Positions 18,705 to 28,311 of a DNA stretch of 64,000 bases are shown here, piece by piece (position 1 is the first letter of the stretch; every line of letters begins with the position of its first letter). Below the pieces are notes generated by a model. That model did not search any database. It was not told the origin of the DNA and saw only the letters and a list, made by a program, of their open reading frames with translations. Source of the stretch: Xanthocytophaga agilis. Lineage in GTDB: Bacteria > Bacteroidota > Bacteroidia > Cytophagales > 172606-1. The stretch lies in NCBI RefSeq assembly GCF_030068605.1, contig NZ_JASJOU010000004.1:186001-250000 (forward strand), in the 5' to 3' direction. A program made the position numbers and the translations under genes.

Positions 18705-20792
18705 ATGAAGAAAGTTGCTCTGCTGATACTCTGTATGCTCATGATCTGTCCGGTCATATGCGGACAAACCCTTATAGATTGGACGGGTTATCAGAAAAAG
18801 AATGGGATATCTGTGACCCAAACAGGAAACAAACTGGAAATAAACTGGCCAACGCTAGCTAAAGAAAGGGCAAAGATGGTCCTTAATCTGGAAAAAAATC
18901 ACCCCCTTTTTACAAGCCTTCAGGTATCGGAGCAGGGAAATTTGAAAGAGATTGCAAGAGACCTTGATCCGGCTTTTGTGCTCACGATAGGCAAACGTGA
19001 TCTGATCTCGCAAAACGGCTGGAACATCTTTTTCGATAAAACAAATAAAAGACCCCATCAATCCTACAGTATTGCGTTTGATAAACGAAAAGCTGCTGTT
19101 CAAACTATAGGTTCCCGGACGATTATACGAGTGAGTGATGCCAGAGCTGCTACCTTCAATGGGACTATCGAAATTACGGTCTACAAGGGAAGTCCCTTAT
19201 TCAATGTTGCTGCTGTAATAAGTACAGAAGTAGATTCAACAGCGATTCTGTATGATGCAGGATTCACTACAAAGAAGAACACTTGGAATAGACTTTCCTG
19301 GTCGGATACAGAAGACAAGATGCAATACATAGGAGCAGACCTAAAACAACCTGCCAAAGTCCAGGCTGTTAAGTATCGCACGATTATTGGACAAAGTAAT
19401 GCGGGCAGTCTGGCCGTATTTCCTGCGCCTCATCAGTACTTTTATCCACTGGATGAAGCCTTTAACCTGAATTTTACCTGGTATGGACGTAATTACCGGG
19501 AATTGGTGCCTGAGTTTGGCATCGGTATCCGTCAGGATTTGATGGGCGATAATCGCTGGGTACCCTGGGTCAATGCACCTCCAAAGACACAGCAGAGGTT
19601 GAATTTTTTCTGTCTGTTAAGTGCCAACGAACCAGCTCAGTTACTGGAAGAGGTAAAGCAGTTTACCCATGGAGATTCCTATCAGTCACTACCAGGGTAT
19701 AAAACTATGTCGAGTCACTTTCACAATGAGTTTGTGATGAGTGTCATGTTGGCCGGAAAGCCTGTACCAGAAACACCCAACTTTGTCAATGTCTTTAAGC
19801 GTAGTGGTGTTGACATTGTGCATCTAGCTGAGTTTCATTACACGGCTCATCCAAAAGGTCCGGATAGCCTTCGTTTACTGGAACTGAAAACCCTGCACGA
19901 GATGTGTAAACGCTGGTCAACAAAAGATTTTCTGTTGCTGCCTGGTGAAGAACCAAATGAATTTTTTGGCGGGCACTGGCTTAGCTTTTTTCCAAAACCT
20001 GTAAACTGGATTATGTCCCGTAAACCCGATATGCCATTTGTAACCGACGATCCCAAGTTCGGGAAGGTATACCGCATTGCCGACAAATACGATATGCTAA
20101 AATTGCTGGAAGCTGAAAATGGTCTGGCCTGGACAGCCCACGCACGTACAAAAGGCTCTACTGGCTATCCAGATAAGTACAAAGACGAAGATTTTTATAA
20201 ATCGGATCATTTCTTTGGAGCGGCCTGGAAAAATATCCCTTCCGACTTGTCAGAGCCCCGACTGAGTCGCCGGGTACTGGATTTGATGGATGATATGGCT
20301 AACTGGGGATATAAGAAACACATCATTGCCGAAGCCGACCTGTTTACTGTGGAACCGGAGAATGAAATGTATGCTCATCTGAATGTGAACTATCTGCAAC
20401 TGGACCAATTACCTGACTACAATCAGGGATGGCAACCTGTATTGGATGTAATGCGGCAGGGCAAGTTTTTCGTTTCCACAGGGGAAGTACTCCTACCTTC
20501 CTTTACAGTGAGTGGCAAAGGCGCAGGGGAAGCTGTCAGGCTGCCAGAGGATGGCAAAGCCACCCTAGTGGTGGAAGTGGATTGGACGTTTCCATTAACA
20601 TTTGCTGAAATTATTTCCGGCGATGGCAAGCAGGTTTTTCGGGAGCGGATCGACTTGACTCATACAGGGCCTTTTGGTAAGCATAAGTTTACCTTTACTA
20701 CACATCTGAAGGACCGAAAATGGGTAAGGGTAGAGGTTTGGGATGCTGCCGTAAACGGAGCCTTCACTCAGCAGGTATGGATTGAAAAGTAG
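18705..20792 (+). CDS. Secreted protein with PHP-like C-terminal domain
   Basis: A 695-residue exported protein (signal peptide ending near ICGQ). The N-terminal half (20-330) is beta-rich and resembles carbohydrate-binding or sugar-hydrolase accessory folds, without a clear family. From about residue 355 the chain contains AEFHYTAHPKGPD, LLPGEEPNEFFGGHW and GLAWTAHARTKGS, a series of His/Glu positions resembling the metal ligands of PHP-fold phosphoesterases. This suggests a metal-dependent hydrolase, but the assignment is inference from motif spacing. It may act with the exported NIPSNAP protein before it. Confidence 0.7.
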   Translation: MKKVALLILCMLMICPVICGQTLIDWTGYQKKNGISVTQTGNKLEINWPTLAKERAKMVLNLEKNHPLFTSLQVSEQGNLKEIARDLDPAFVLTIGKRDLISQNGWNIFFDKTNKRPHQSYSIAFDKRKAAVQTIGSRTIIRVSDARAATFNGTIEITVYKGSPLFNVAAVISTEVDSTAILYDAGFTTKKNTWNRLSWSDTEDKMQYIGADLKQPAKVQAVKYRTIIGQSNAGSLAVFPAPHQYFYPLDEAFNLNFTWYGRNYRELVPEFGIGIRQDLMGDNRWVPWVNAPPKTQQRLNFFCLLSANEPAQLLEEVKQFTHGDSYQSLPGYKTMSSHFHNEFVMSVMLAGKPVPETPNFVNVFKRSGVDIVHLAEFHYTAHPKGPDSLRLLELKTLHEMCKRWSTKDFLLLPGEEPNEFFGGHWLSFFPKPVNWIMSRKPDMPFVTDDPKFGKVYRIADKYDMLKLLEAENGLAWTAHARTKGSTGYPDKYKDEDFYKSDHFFGAAWKNIPSDLSEPRLSRRVLDLMDDMANWGYKKHIIAEADLFTVEPENEMYAHLNVNYLQLDQLPDYNQGWQPVLDVMRQGKFFVSTGEVLLPSFTVSGKGAGEAVRLPEDGKATLVVEVDWTFPLTFAEIISGDGKQVFRERIDLTHTGPFGKHKFTFTTHLKDRKWVRVEVWDAAVNGAFTQQVWIEK

Positions 20793-20855
20793 TAAGTATA
20801 AGCTCCATCAGACAGGATTTATTACTTTTATTCAAATATTAGCATCTATAAAAAA

Positions 20856-21422
20856 GTGAAAAAAAGAGAAAAAAAGGCTTGGGAACATGATATTGAAAAC
20901 CTTGTACATTCTTTCCTTAATCGTACTATCTATGAAAAGTTAACTGAGGATATCCTGTCATCTATTCCGGATGTTACATTGGAGCAAGCTGTAATTGATA
21001 ATATCCAAGCGAAAATAAGCCCTGATTTCAGCGATGAGTATGATGTTGTTACCAAACTAAGTACAGGAAGGCAAGCTGTATATGCTACTTTCTACTTAGA
21101 ATGTGAAGTCTGTAATGGTGGATTCAGTCAATTTTTCTACAATTCTATAAGTGTATTTGCTGAAGATGCTCTTTATGGGTTCGAGCGTATTGGAGCCGTA
21201 AAACTTTCCGCACTAATGAAACAAGCAATCATCCTCTATAAAGAGAATAAAAGGGAAATAACAGAGAAAGAGGATGAAACTATTGAAGGATACCACAAAT
21301 TCTATAGTGATAATCCTTTGAATAAGTTAGATGATATATTCTATTTATTAATAAAAGAAGAGAATTTGTCAACCTTAAGAATCAATTATATTCGTAATAA
21401 TCCGAATGAGTTTCTAGATTAA
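20856..21422 (+). CDS. DMP19/DUF4375 family protein
   Basis: Cytosolic 188-residue protein of the DMP19 (DUF4375) family. The diagnostic segment is ECEVCNGGFSQFFYNSI followed by EDALYGFERIGA. Family function is not established; some members have been linked to DNA-mimic behaviour in Neisseria. The start is GTG at 20856 with a very lysine-rich N-terminus; no ATG lies suitably upstream. It follows the PHP-like gene by 63 bases and may be transcribed with it. Confidence 0.85.
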   Translation: MKKREKKAWEHDIENLVHSFLNRTIYEKLTEDILSSIPDVTLEQAVIDNIQAKISPDFSDEYDVVTKLSTGRQAVYATFYLECEVCNGGFSQFFYNSISVFAEDALYGFERIGAVKLSALMKQAIILYKENKREITEKEDETIEGYHKFYSDNPLNKLDDIFYLLIKEENLSTLRINYIRNNPNEFLD

Positions 21423-21494
21423 AGAAGGAGATTTTCTTCATGTTCGGCCTCAGAATACTATTTTCCGTCTTTATAACTTTAATATGGTAATGAC

Positions 21495-21743
21495 TTAGTT
21501 ACATGAAAGCTCTCTATATTTTTTGCGTTGCCAGCCCTCCAGATAGGAATGCATAAGATAATGCAGTGACTGAGCCCGTTCAGGTTCTGTTTCCTTTAAC
21601 TCCTTTATCTGAGAAGACAAATGATCTATAAATAGCAGCCAATCAGCTTCCGATATAGTAGATAATTCATTATCCAAATCCTGCTCACAACGAGCACTGG
21701 CTAGTTGGGCAGAGATTTGTGTAATAATAGGAGGAATAGACAT
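21495..21743 (-). CDS. Small hypothetical protein
   Basis: An 82-residue soluble helical protein starting MSIPPIITQISAQLA, with no signal peptide and no recognised family. It looks coding because amphipathic helices run throughout (acidic and hydrophobic periodicity) and because a clean ATG is followed by an unbroken frame. Stands alone between a convergent DMP19 gene and a hydrolase gene. Confidence 0.6.
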   Translation of the reverse strand: MSIPPIITQISAQLASARCEQDLDNELSTISEADWLLFIDHLSSQIKELKETEPERAQSLHYLMHSYLEGWQRKKYRELSCN

Positions 21744-21891
21744 ACCTTGAACTGGTAAAAGCGTTAGAACCAGATTTTTATAATCTTTATTTTAAACATA
21801 TTTTTTGAGTAAAAGAGTCAATACACTCGCAAGTATGTATAGGGAGTATGATTATATACTGTTATATGCTATTTTTTTAAAGATTAAACTT

Positions 21892-22437
21892 TTATAGGGA
21901 TAGAATATCTTTTGCTACAATCGATAAATCATTGTTCAGCTGATGACCCCCTTTAAGCAGTTTACGGACAATCGCCTGTGGTAGATTTTGTGTATAAAAC
22001 TCCAGATTGTCGAATGGTACTACTTCGTCGTCCTGACTATGGTAGAGAAAGACCGGAAGATTCTTCGGTAGCTTATCCGCAAAGTCTTGGTTTAGTTTAA
22101 GACCCTGTTTCCAATCTTCGTCACCACTCCAAAACGGAGTAGAAATAACAAAGAGTCCAGCTATTTTTTTACGAATCTGACTTTCTGATAGATATTTCAA
22201 TAGCATTGATGCACCCAATGAGTGTCCCACCAGAATAATTGGGCCATTGAGTAAAGAGATTTCTCTGTCAATTTGCTTTTTTCGACCAAAATCTGGTTCT
22301 GGTTCCTCGGGTAGGAAGGGGTAATGCACCAGATACGTTTCACCTAAGACTTCTTGCAAAGAAGCAACAAGTTTAGCATCAGCTGTATAATCTTCTTCAC
22401 CTCCTCCGCCTTGTATAAAGAGCACATGTTTTTTCAT
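21892..22437 (-). CDS. Alpha/beta hydrolase (RBBP9/YdeN-like)
   Basis: A 181-residue serine hydrolase with a compact alpha/beta fold. The nucleophile elbow is GHSLGA (near residue 71), the acid is probably in SQDDEVVPFDN, and the His in LKGGHQLN near the C-terminus. The N-terminus HVLFIQGGGG supplies the oxyanion-hole loop. Size and motifs match the RBBP9/YdeN group. Cytosolic; substrate unknown. Monocistronic. Confidence 0.9.
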   Translation of the reverse strand: MKKHVLFIQGGGGEEDYTADAKLVASLQEVLGETYLVHYPFLPEEPEPDFGRKKQIDREISLLNGPIILVGHSLGASMLLKYLSESQIRKKIAGLFVISTPFWSGDEDWKQGLKLNQDFADKLPKNLPVFLYHSQDDEVVPFDNLEFYTQNLPQAIVRKLLKGGHQLNNDLSIVAKDILSL

Positions 22438-22593
22438 AGTAAGGTCTGTTTGTGTTTTGGTATGAACAAAGTTAAAACAGATAGATCTCTCATTTGCAGG
22501 GTAGTTGCGACAATATAAGGGTGTTTTGCGACCATCCGTTTTTCCTTCATTCCTTTGTTACTATCTATCTTACCAACCAGTTTACCTCCTGAG

Positions 22594-24147
22594 TTAGCTT
22601 AGTCGCAGAGCTGCTTTTTCCTGAATAATTACTTGTACAGAACGTTTTTCGATTTTGCTTTCCAACCATGAGATCATATCAAAATACAAGAAGGCCCGTT
22701 TCTCATACGCACTGTTGAGCAACGGCAGCAACTGATTGCGTAATTCCACAAATCGCCGGGTGAGTTCCTCTTCATCCGGATCATCGTGAAGCTTCTTGAG
22801 AAAGCCAAGAATATATTTCTGGAACAAATGCAAATCTTCCTTCATCAACAAAAAGCGGTACGTAGATCGGATGTAATACTTGATTACATCCCGGTTGTCC
22901 AATTCAAAATGAGCGATCAGCGTTATGATTCGTGCAAAACACTGCAGATCTTCCCGCATATCAGCATTGGGAATATTGATAATACCACCCATCCACCGAA
23001 CAGCGTGCCTGAACTGGCCCGCACCAAAGTAAAGGCAGGCAATCTTGTAGTAAAAGATCAGCACCGAATGTTTATCCAATACATTCATGAGTTGCAGAAT
23101 CTGTTTTTCATGCCCATTCATAATTAGTTCAATGCCTTTAGAGAAGTCACCTGTCATAAAGTACTGATTGATCTCATGGACATAATAGTACTTAAGTAGT
23201 CGAATCCGAATGCTTTCGTTGATATGCACGGAAGGGATCAGATCAATGGAATGAAGTTTCTGATTTGTTTCAACAAACTCGGCATATTTATACAATTTGT
23301 TTTGGGCAATCAACAGACTGTTTAAGGCCTGCAAATAACTCTCTATGTTGCCTTGAAGTAGGAGAGGCATACTCTCATACAAAGCCACCAGTCTTTGGGC
23401 TGCTGTGTACCCATTTTCAAATGCCTGAATGAAAAAATAATAGCCTACATACAGACGGTACAGGTATATTTTTTCAATAGAAGACAACTTTTCTTCTTCA
23501 ATAGGAGGAATAGTAGTGTGAAAATAGTCCTTCACCTTCAGATACTCTTGCTCATTCCGAATATAGCCAATACGTGTGTAGAGAGAATTAAGCCGGATAG
23601 CGAGATTGGAAAAAATATTGATATTGTTAATCTGCTCAGTTATCTGGCTGGTTTCACGGATAATTTCATCTACCTGACTGGTAGTGCCATGGCTATTGGT
23701 AAACAGAAGTATCCTTTTTTCAAGTTTGATGATCTCAAGTCGTAATTCCAGGTTTCCATTGGCAATGGCCAGCTTTTTAGCTTTTCGTAAACAGGATAAG
23801 CCCTGCTGGTACAAGCGTTTATTGAATAAAAGCTGAGCAAAGTCAATCTGCTCACGAATCTGTACATCACCCATTTTGGCCAAGTGAAACTGCCGGATAC
23901 TTTGCAGAATTTTTTCGTAGAGGTATGCCTTTAGATTCGAAAGCTGAGAAGGCTTCAGTGAAGGTGCTTCCTGCAAAAGCTTGTCCTCATCAAACTCTGA
24001 TTGGGCATTTATTAAATCAAATAGTAATAAAACCTTGCGATCTTCCTGTTGTCCCTCACTAAGCATAAACCGTTTAAAATATCGCTTTTCATTTTTATCG
24101 AGTGATTTTATTAAATCAAATAAGGTTTTTGATTTTCCCTTTGACAT
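22594..24147 (-). CDS. Conserved helical-repeat protein of Bacteroidota, unknown function
   Basis: Large soluble protein (about 517 residues) made almost entirely of alpha helices; the spacing resembles degenerate TPR-like repeats. No enzymatic motif is seen. The N-terminus SKGKSKTLFDLIKSLDKNEKRYFKRF is typical of a family I have met only in Bacteroidota, without a name. The frame extends 14 codons further upstream, but ATG at 24147 precedes this conserved start. It is divergent from ilvB; the short shared upstream region carries the ACCGGAATTATA words. Confidence 0.7.
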   Translation of the reverse strand: MSKGKSKTLFDLIKSLDKNEKRYFKRFMLSEGQQEDRKVLLLFDLINAQSEFDEDKLLQEAPSLKPSQLSNLKAYLYEKILQSIRQFHLAKMGDVQIREQIDFAQLLFNKRLYQQGLSCLRKAKKLAIANGNLELRLEIIKLEKRILLFTNSHGTTSQVDEIIRETSQITEQINNINIFSNLAIRLNSLYTRIGYIRNEQEYLKVKDYFHTTIPPIEEEKLSSIEKIYLYRLYVGYYFFIQAFENGYTAAQRLVALYESMPLLLQGNIESYLQALNSLLIAQNKLYKYAEFVETNQKLHSIDLIPSVHINESIRIRLLKYYYVHEINQYFMTGDFSKGIELIMNGHEKQILQLMNVLDKHSVLIFYYKIACLYFGAGQFRHAVRWMGGIINIPNADMREDLQCFARIITLIAHFELDNRDVIKYYIRSTYRFLLMKEDLHLFQKYILGFLKKLHDDPDEEELTRRFVELRNQLLPLLNSAYEKRAFLYFDMISWLESKIEKRSVQVIIQEKAALRLS

Positions 24148-24218
24148 CGTAACTATATAAACTTTAAAAGTTCTTTTTTCAGGCTGCAATCTATTTTTTA
24201 TTTCAACTACTACAGCTT

Positions 24219-24350
24219 GGAAACTGTAATTATCTAAAAGCTTCTTTTTTGCTTGGAAACCGGAATTTATACGAATGCTATAAATGGATAGAGTGGGAGA
24301 ATATACCTGTTATACTGTATTGTTGCTTTGTTAAAAACCGGAATTATACA
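24219..24350. repeat. Three GGAAACCGGAATTATA-like words upstream of ilvB
   Basis: Related 16-base words occur at 24219-24234 (GGAAACTGTAATTATC), 24255-24271 (GGAAACCGGAATTTATA) and 24335-24350 (AAAACCGGAATTATAC). The first two are also preceded by GCTT, giving a direct repeat of about 20 bases. They lie just upstream of the ilvB promoter and could be operator sites or a decayed repeat. The ACCGGAATT core is shared with the proB upstream array. Confidence 0.55.
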
Positions 24351-24362
24351 ATTTATTGTCTC

Positions 24363-24391
24363 TTGCTTTCGGGCCATGAAAAATATATTTG
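24363..24391 (+). promoter_or_regulatory. Bacteroidota-type promoter of ilvB
   Basis: TTG (24363-24365), 18-base spacer, then TATATTTG (24384-24391) matching TAnnTTTG. It lies 39 bases before the ilvB ATG. This is the best complete promoter in the window. Confidence 0.75.
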
Positions 24392-24429
24392 CGATATCTC
24401 ATTCAGGAATTATCTAATTTTAATACAAC

Positions 24430-26166
24430 ATGGAGAGTGCAAAAAATGGTGCCCAGATTTTAATTGACACCCTTGAACAACTGGGAGTAGAATATATCTT
24501 TGGCTACTCAGGAGGAGCAGCATTGCCTTTGTTTGATGCGCTGTACCATTCTTCTATCAAGTTAATTCTAACAAGGCACGAACAGGGAGCTACCCACATG
24601 GCTGATGGCTATGCCCGAGTTACCGGAAAGCCAGGAGTAGTATTGGTTACCAGTGGTCCTGGCGCTACCAACACCATTACAGGAATGATGACTGCCCAGA
24701 TGGATTCGGTGCCTATGATTGTACTTACAGGGCAGACTATTACCAGTTTGTTGGGGTTGGATGCTTTTCAGGAAGCTGATATTTTTGGCATGACTATGTC
24801 TGTGGTAAAGCACAATTACCTGATAAAAAATACGGCTGACATCTCCCGAATTACCAGAGAGGCCTTTCACATTGCTACCTCCGGGCGTCCTGGTCCAGTC
24901 TTAATAGACCTACCCAAGGATGTTACTTCAGCTCCATTCAACGGCTCACTTACCGATGAGTTAGGTCTTCCTGCTTTCCAGCTTCCGGCCCGACCCAATC
25001 CTGAGAGTATACAGAGTTTAGCTGATTTGATTAATCAATCTCATAAGCCAATTCTGTTAGTGGGACATGGAGCTTTACTTTCAGGTGCTGCCACAGAAGT
25101 ACGTGCCTTGGCAGAACTGATTCAGGCTCCTGTTACCAACACCTTATTGGGGAAAGGAGGATTTCCTGAAACACATCCCTTATCTTTGGGTATGTTAGGA
25201 ATGTATGGCACTGTATATGCCAATAAAGCTTTGTTGGAATGTGACCTGATTCTGTCCATTGGCTGCCGCTGGGATGACCGGATCAATGGGAATCCGAAGA
25301 AGTTTTGTCCGCAAGCCAAAAAGCTGCATATCGATATCGATCCTGCTGAAATTGGCAAGATCGTAGTTCCGGATGCCTATGCTATAGGAGATGCTAAGCA
25401 GGTATTACAAGAGCTACTTCCACTGGTACATCCGCTGGATACCAAGAAATGGGTGGAGCGGGTGCAGGAGCTGAAAAGGATATACCCCTTACAGTACAGG
25501 CCTTTCCATGGCAAGGTTCCGGAAGGCTCAGCTTCCTTGCGAGCACAGCATGTGATTGATGTACTTTACCAGTTGACGAATGGAAACGCTATTGTTACTA
25601 CGGATGTAGGCCAGCATCAGATGTGGGCGGCTCAGTATTTTAAAACAGACCAACCCGATACCTGGCTTTCTTCAGGAGGAGCAGGTACTATGGGGTTTGG
25701 ATTTCCGGCAGCGATTGGTGCCCAGCTAGCCAGACCAGATCAGCGAGTGATTGCCATTGTGGGAGATGGTGGTTTTCAAATGACCCTTTGCGAACTTTCT
25801 ACTGCTGCCCTTCACAAGCTTCCGCTGAAGATCCTGGTGATTGACAATAAATACCTGGGAATGGTGCGACAATGGCAGGAATTTTTCCTTGATGGACGCT
25901 ACAGTGGCACTGACCTGGAAGGAAATCCTGATTTTTGTATGCTAGCTCAGGCTTATGGGGTAAAAGCCTTTCGCATTACAAAAGAAGGAGAGCTGGAACA
26001 AACCCTGGCTGAGGCCCTTGCCTACCAGTCTGGTCCTTGTCTGATTCACACCGAAGTGGTCAAAGAGGATAATGTATTCCCTATGATTCCTGCAGGTCAG
26101 TCTATTCATGAAATGATTATAGAATCACCTACTGGTCCCTTACGAATGCCGGAGGGAAGTACATAG
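24430..26166 (+). CDS. ilvB: Acetolactate synthase, large subunit
   Basis: Catalytic subunit of acetohydroxyacid synthase: condenses two pyruvates (or pyruvate and 2-oxobutyrate) in valine, leucine and isoleucine synthesis, using ThDP and FAD. The N-terminal PYR domain starts ALIDTLEQLGVEYIFGYSGG-like and contains the catalytic Glu in TRHEQGATHMADGYAR. The central FAD-binding domain covers about 190-350. The C-terminal PP domain has the ThDP motif GDGGFQMTLCELSTA and the following NN-type segment DNKYLGMVRQWQE. Length 578 is normal. ilvN follows 45 bases later. The rest of the ilv pathway is not in this window. Confidence 0.96.
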   Translation: MESAKNGAQILIDTLEQLGVEYIFGYSGGAALPLFDALYHSSIKLILTRHEQGATHMADGYARVTGKPGVVLVTSGPGATNTITGMMTAQMDSVPMIVLTGQTITSLLGLDAFQEADIFGMTMSVVKHNYLIKNTADISRITREAFHIATSGRPGPVLIDLPKDVTSAPFNGSLTDELGLPAFQLPARPNPESIQSLADLINQSHKPILLVGHGALLSGAATEVRALAELIQAPVTNTLLGKGGFPETHPLSLGMLGMYGTVYANKALLECDLILSIGCRWDDRINGNPKKFCPQAKKLHIDIDPAEIGKIVVPDAYAIGDAKQVLQELLPLVHPLDTKKWVERVQELKRIYPLQYRPFHGKVPEGSASLRAQHVIDVLYQLTNGNAIVTTDVGQHQMWAAQYFKTDQPDTWLSSGGAGTMGFGFPAAIGAQLARPDQRVIAIVGDGGFQMTLCELSTAALHKLPLKILVIDNKYLGMVRQWQEFFLDGRYSGTDLEGNPDFCMLAQAYGVKAFRITKEGELEQTLAEALAYQSGPCLIHTEVVKEDNVFPMIPAGQSIHEMIIESPTGPLRMPEGST

Positions 26167-26211
26167 TCAAATGCTGATTTTCTATATCATTTTTTAACCC
26201 AAACTATTCGC

Positions 26212-26466
26212 ATGGAAACGCAACATACTTTTTCTCTGATTTATACTAGAAAACCAGGTATCCTTATCCGGGTCGCTCTTGTACTGGAACGCCGGGGGTA
26301 TACTATTGAGTCAATGAGTACCAATTCTTATGATTCTAATCCCGACTATTGGGAAATGATACTTACTACAGAGGGTGATCCGGAAAAGCTGGAACAGATA
26401 ACCCGACAATTGGCTAAACTTATTGACGTCTTTTCTGTACAGGTACTCAAGGAAATGTACTGTTGA
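26212..26466 (+). CDS. ilvN: Acetolactate synthase, small regulatory subunit (ACT domain)
   Basis: An 84-residue protein consisting of one ACT domain: HTFSLIYTRKPGILIRVALVLERRGYTIESM, with the valine-binding-type loop, followed by a second strand-helix unit ending in VFSVQVL. It is a short version, like IlvM/IlvN of E. coli, without the C-terminal extension of IlvH. Binds the IlvB catalytic subunit and tunes feedback inhibition. Directly downstream of ilvB. Confidence 0.93.
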   Translation: METQHTFSLIYTRKPGILIRVALVLERRGYTIESMSTNSYDSNPDYWEMILTTEGDPEKLEQITRQLAKLIDVFSVQVLKEMYC

Positions 26467-26650
26467 TGATAATTGTTATGGCTTCAGGAATGCTCTTCTA
26501 ATTCTGCTCCACTGACTGTTGTTGGGGAGATTCATTATGCAAGGGCTATTCCTTTTTTAGTTTGGTAAGCATTTGCGTATTTAGTTGTTAATGAGTGCTT
26601 TACGACTAGGGTTTACTTTAAATTATAAAGCTTGATTCCGTCCGTATAAA

Positions 26651-27039
26651 GTGCTGAAGGTATCAAGTATACTGTTTGTGATAGTATTTACTTTTGGCAA
26701 AGTGGCTACTGCCCAGGAAAAAAGCAAATGGTTAGACTGGCTAAGATCAAAGTCGAACCTGTGCAATTGAAAAAATATGCCACTGCTTTAAATGTGCAAA
26801 TGAATACAGCTATCCGTTTTAAACCGAGAGTTCTGATCTATTATGCTGTGGCTGATAAAAGCAACCCCTCAAATATAACCATCCTTGAAATCTATGTTGA
26901 TACAGCTGCCTACAAAGCCCACATAGAAACTGCCCATTTTAAGAAATACAAAGAAACTGTAAAAGATATGGTTAGGTCGTTAGAGCTAGTAGATGTTACT
27001 TTGCTTAATTCAGCTAAGAAACCGGTATGTAAGATTTGA
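26651..27039 (+). pseudogene. Secreted antibiotic-biosynthesis-monooxygenase-like protein, frameshifted
   Basis: The body of the protein (from ATG at 26728) is a dimeric alpha/beta-barrel of the ABM/quinol monooxygenase type: MVRLAKIKVEPVQLKKYATA with TILEIYVDTAAYKAHIETAHFKKY. Secreted homologues have a signal peptide right before MVR. Such a peptide is present here from GTG 26651 (VLKVSSILFVIVFTFG, cleavage near ATAQ) but in the other frame; inserting one A in GAAAAAAGCAAATGG would fuse it to MVR. I read this as a single-base frameshift, or a sequencing error in an A-rich run. If translated from 26728 the protein would lack an export signal. Confidence 0.7.
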
Positions 27040-27040
27040 G

Positions 27041-27129
27041 CTGATAAAGTCCAGCAGTCTTTATCAGAGAGCTGATCTGAGGCTTTTAGAAGCAAAACAA
27101 AAGCCACTGAGATTAGATTTCAGTGGCTT
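27041..27129. terminator. Two hairpins between convergent genes
   Basis: CTGATAAAG/CTTTATCAG (27041-27049 with 27059-27067) and AAGCCACTGA/TCAGTGGCTT (27101-27110 with 27120-27129). The second is preceded on the plus strand by CAAAACAAA and lies just before the stop of the minus-strand lipoprotein gene, so it probably terminates that transcript; the first lies just after the stop of the plus-strand gene. Confidence 0.7.
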
Positions 27130-27149
27130 GATCAGATAGCTTTTCTTTG

Positions 27150-28019
27150 TTACTTAATAGTAATCGTTTTAGTCACCCCATCAATAGTTAGTGTTGCCTT
27201 ATCATCACAGGTACCATCGCCATAATCTAAAACAGCGTTTGAGTATCCCTCTGTCTCTATCAGGTAGTTACCAGATACCTTATGATAATTGCATGATTTG
27301 GTAGTGAGTATGGGATCTTCGATTGTAGCAGTAAAGGCTGTACCCTTTTTATTTATTCCTGAAATCTCGCCTGTTGTGGATGTAACAGAAGGAGAGTAGC
27401 TAGTTCCGCCATTGGGTAAATTTTCTTTCACATCCAGCTTATAAGACCATGTATGGGTGCTGCTCCATTTTATTTGCGAACCATCTTCATACGTCACCGA
27501 AGCATTGTTGTATTTTGCCACTTGCTGTCTGCTGGAATCGATACGGGTTATGGTAAGTACATAACTTCCAGTGTATGTTCTGCCATTTTCTGTATAGCCA
27601 TTAAAATCCGGAACTGCAACCTCAAAACCATTCTCAATAGTAGTTACCACAAATGTTATCTTTCCCTTAAAACTCACACTATCACATACTACACCTGTTC
27701 CGTAGTCGAATGTATAAATCCTTTGTCCCGCTTCATTCTTTGTGTAAGTGAAAGTGCCACATTCTTCTTCCATCATTCTATTTAGTCTGGCAGAAGCAGT
27801 AGTTTTATTGATTTTACCACTTGATGGGTCTGAATCTCCAAAGCCTGAGGCCATGTTACTAATTACTTCCAGTTCAGCTAGTATATCTATTGTTGACTGG
27901 GCAGAAGCAAAGTTTTGTTCGGATGAAGGTTTCACCTCTTCCTCTTTTTTGCAACCTACCAGAACGGTTACAATGAGTGTCAGTGCAAAAATCCAATAGA
28001 CAAGTGTGTTTTTTTTCAT
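27150..28019 (-). CDS. Lipoprotein of unknown function
   Basis: A 289-residue predicted lipoprotein (signal ending LVGC, lipidated Cys near residue 23; the following KKEEE is typical of Bacteroidota surface lipoproteins). The mature part is beta-rich, with repeated strand motifs (TFDYGTGVVCDSVSFKGKITF near residue 100 and ILTTKSCNYHKVSGNYLIETEG near 235) and four or more Cys that may form disulphides. No family name recognised. Divergent from the CheB gene. Confidence 0.75.
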   Translation of the reverse strand: MKKNTLVYWIFALTLIVTVLVGCKKEEEVKPSSEQNFASAQSTIDILAELEVISNMASGFGDSDPSSGKINKTTASARLNRMMEEECGTFTYTKNEAGQRIYTFDYGTGVVCDSVSFKGKITFVVTTIENGFEVAVPDFNGYTENGRTYTGSYVLTITRIDSSRQQVAKYNNASVTYEDGSQIKWSSTHTWSYKLDVKENLPNGGTSYSPSVTSTTGEISGINKKGTAFTATIEDPILTTKSCNYHKVSGNYLIETEGYSNAVLDYGDGTCDDKATLTIDGVTKTITIK

Positions 28020-28311
28020 AGCAGTTTTAATATGTCTGTTTGTTAATAGTAGTGTATAGAACCTATTACAATCGTTTTAACCAAATGTAACCTAAATCTG
28101 CGATTTATTATGGAATGTAACACATATATATAGTAGTATATAGTAGAGTTTATGTAATAAAGTAAAGATTTCTGATCAAAAAGATATAAGCCAGAGATAA
28201 GATAGAGGATATACTATCATTTGGATTATAGTGTAGTCATAGATCATTTATTTCTTCTTTAACTTCCTCTATAACAGGCACGATTTTATAGTGGATATCT
28301 AGTGAGATTAA

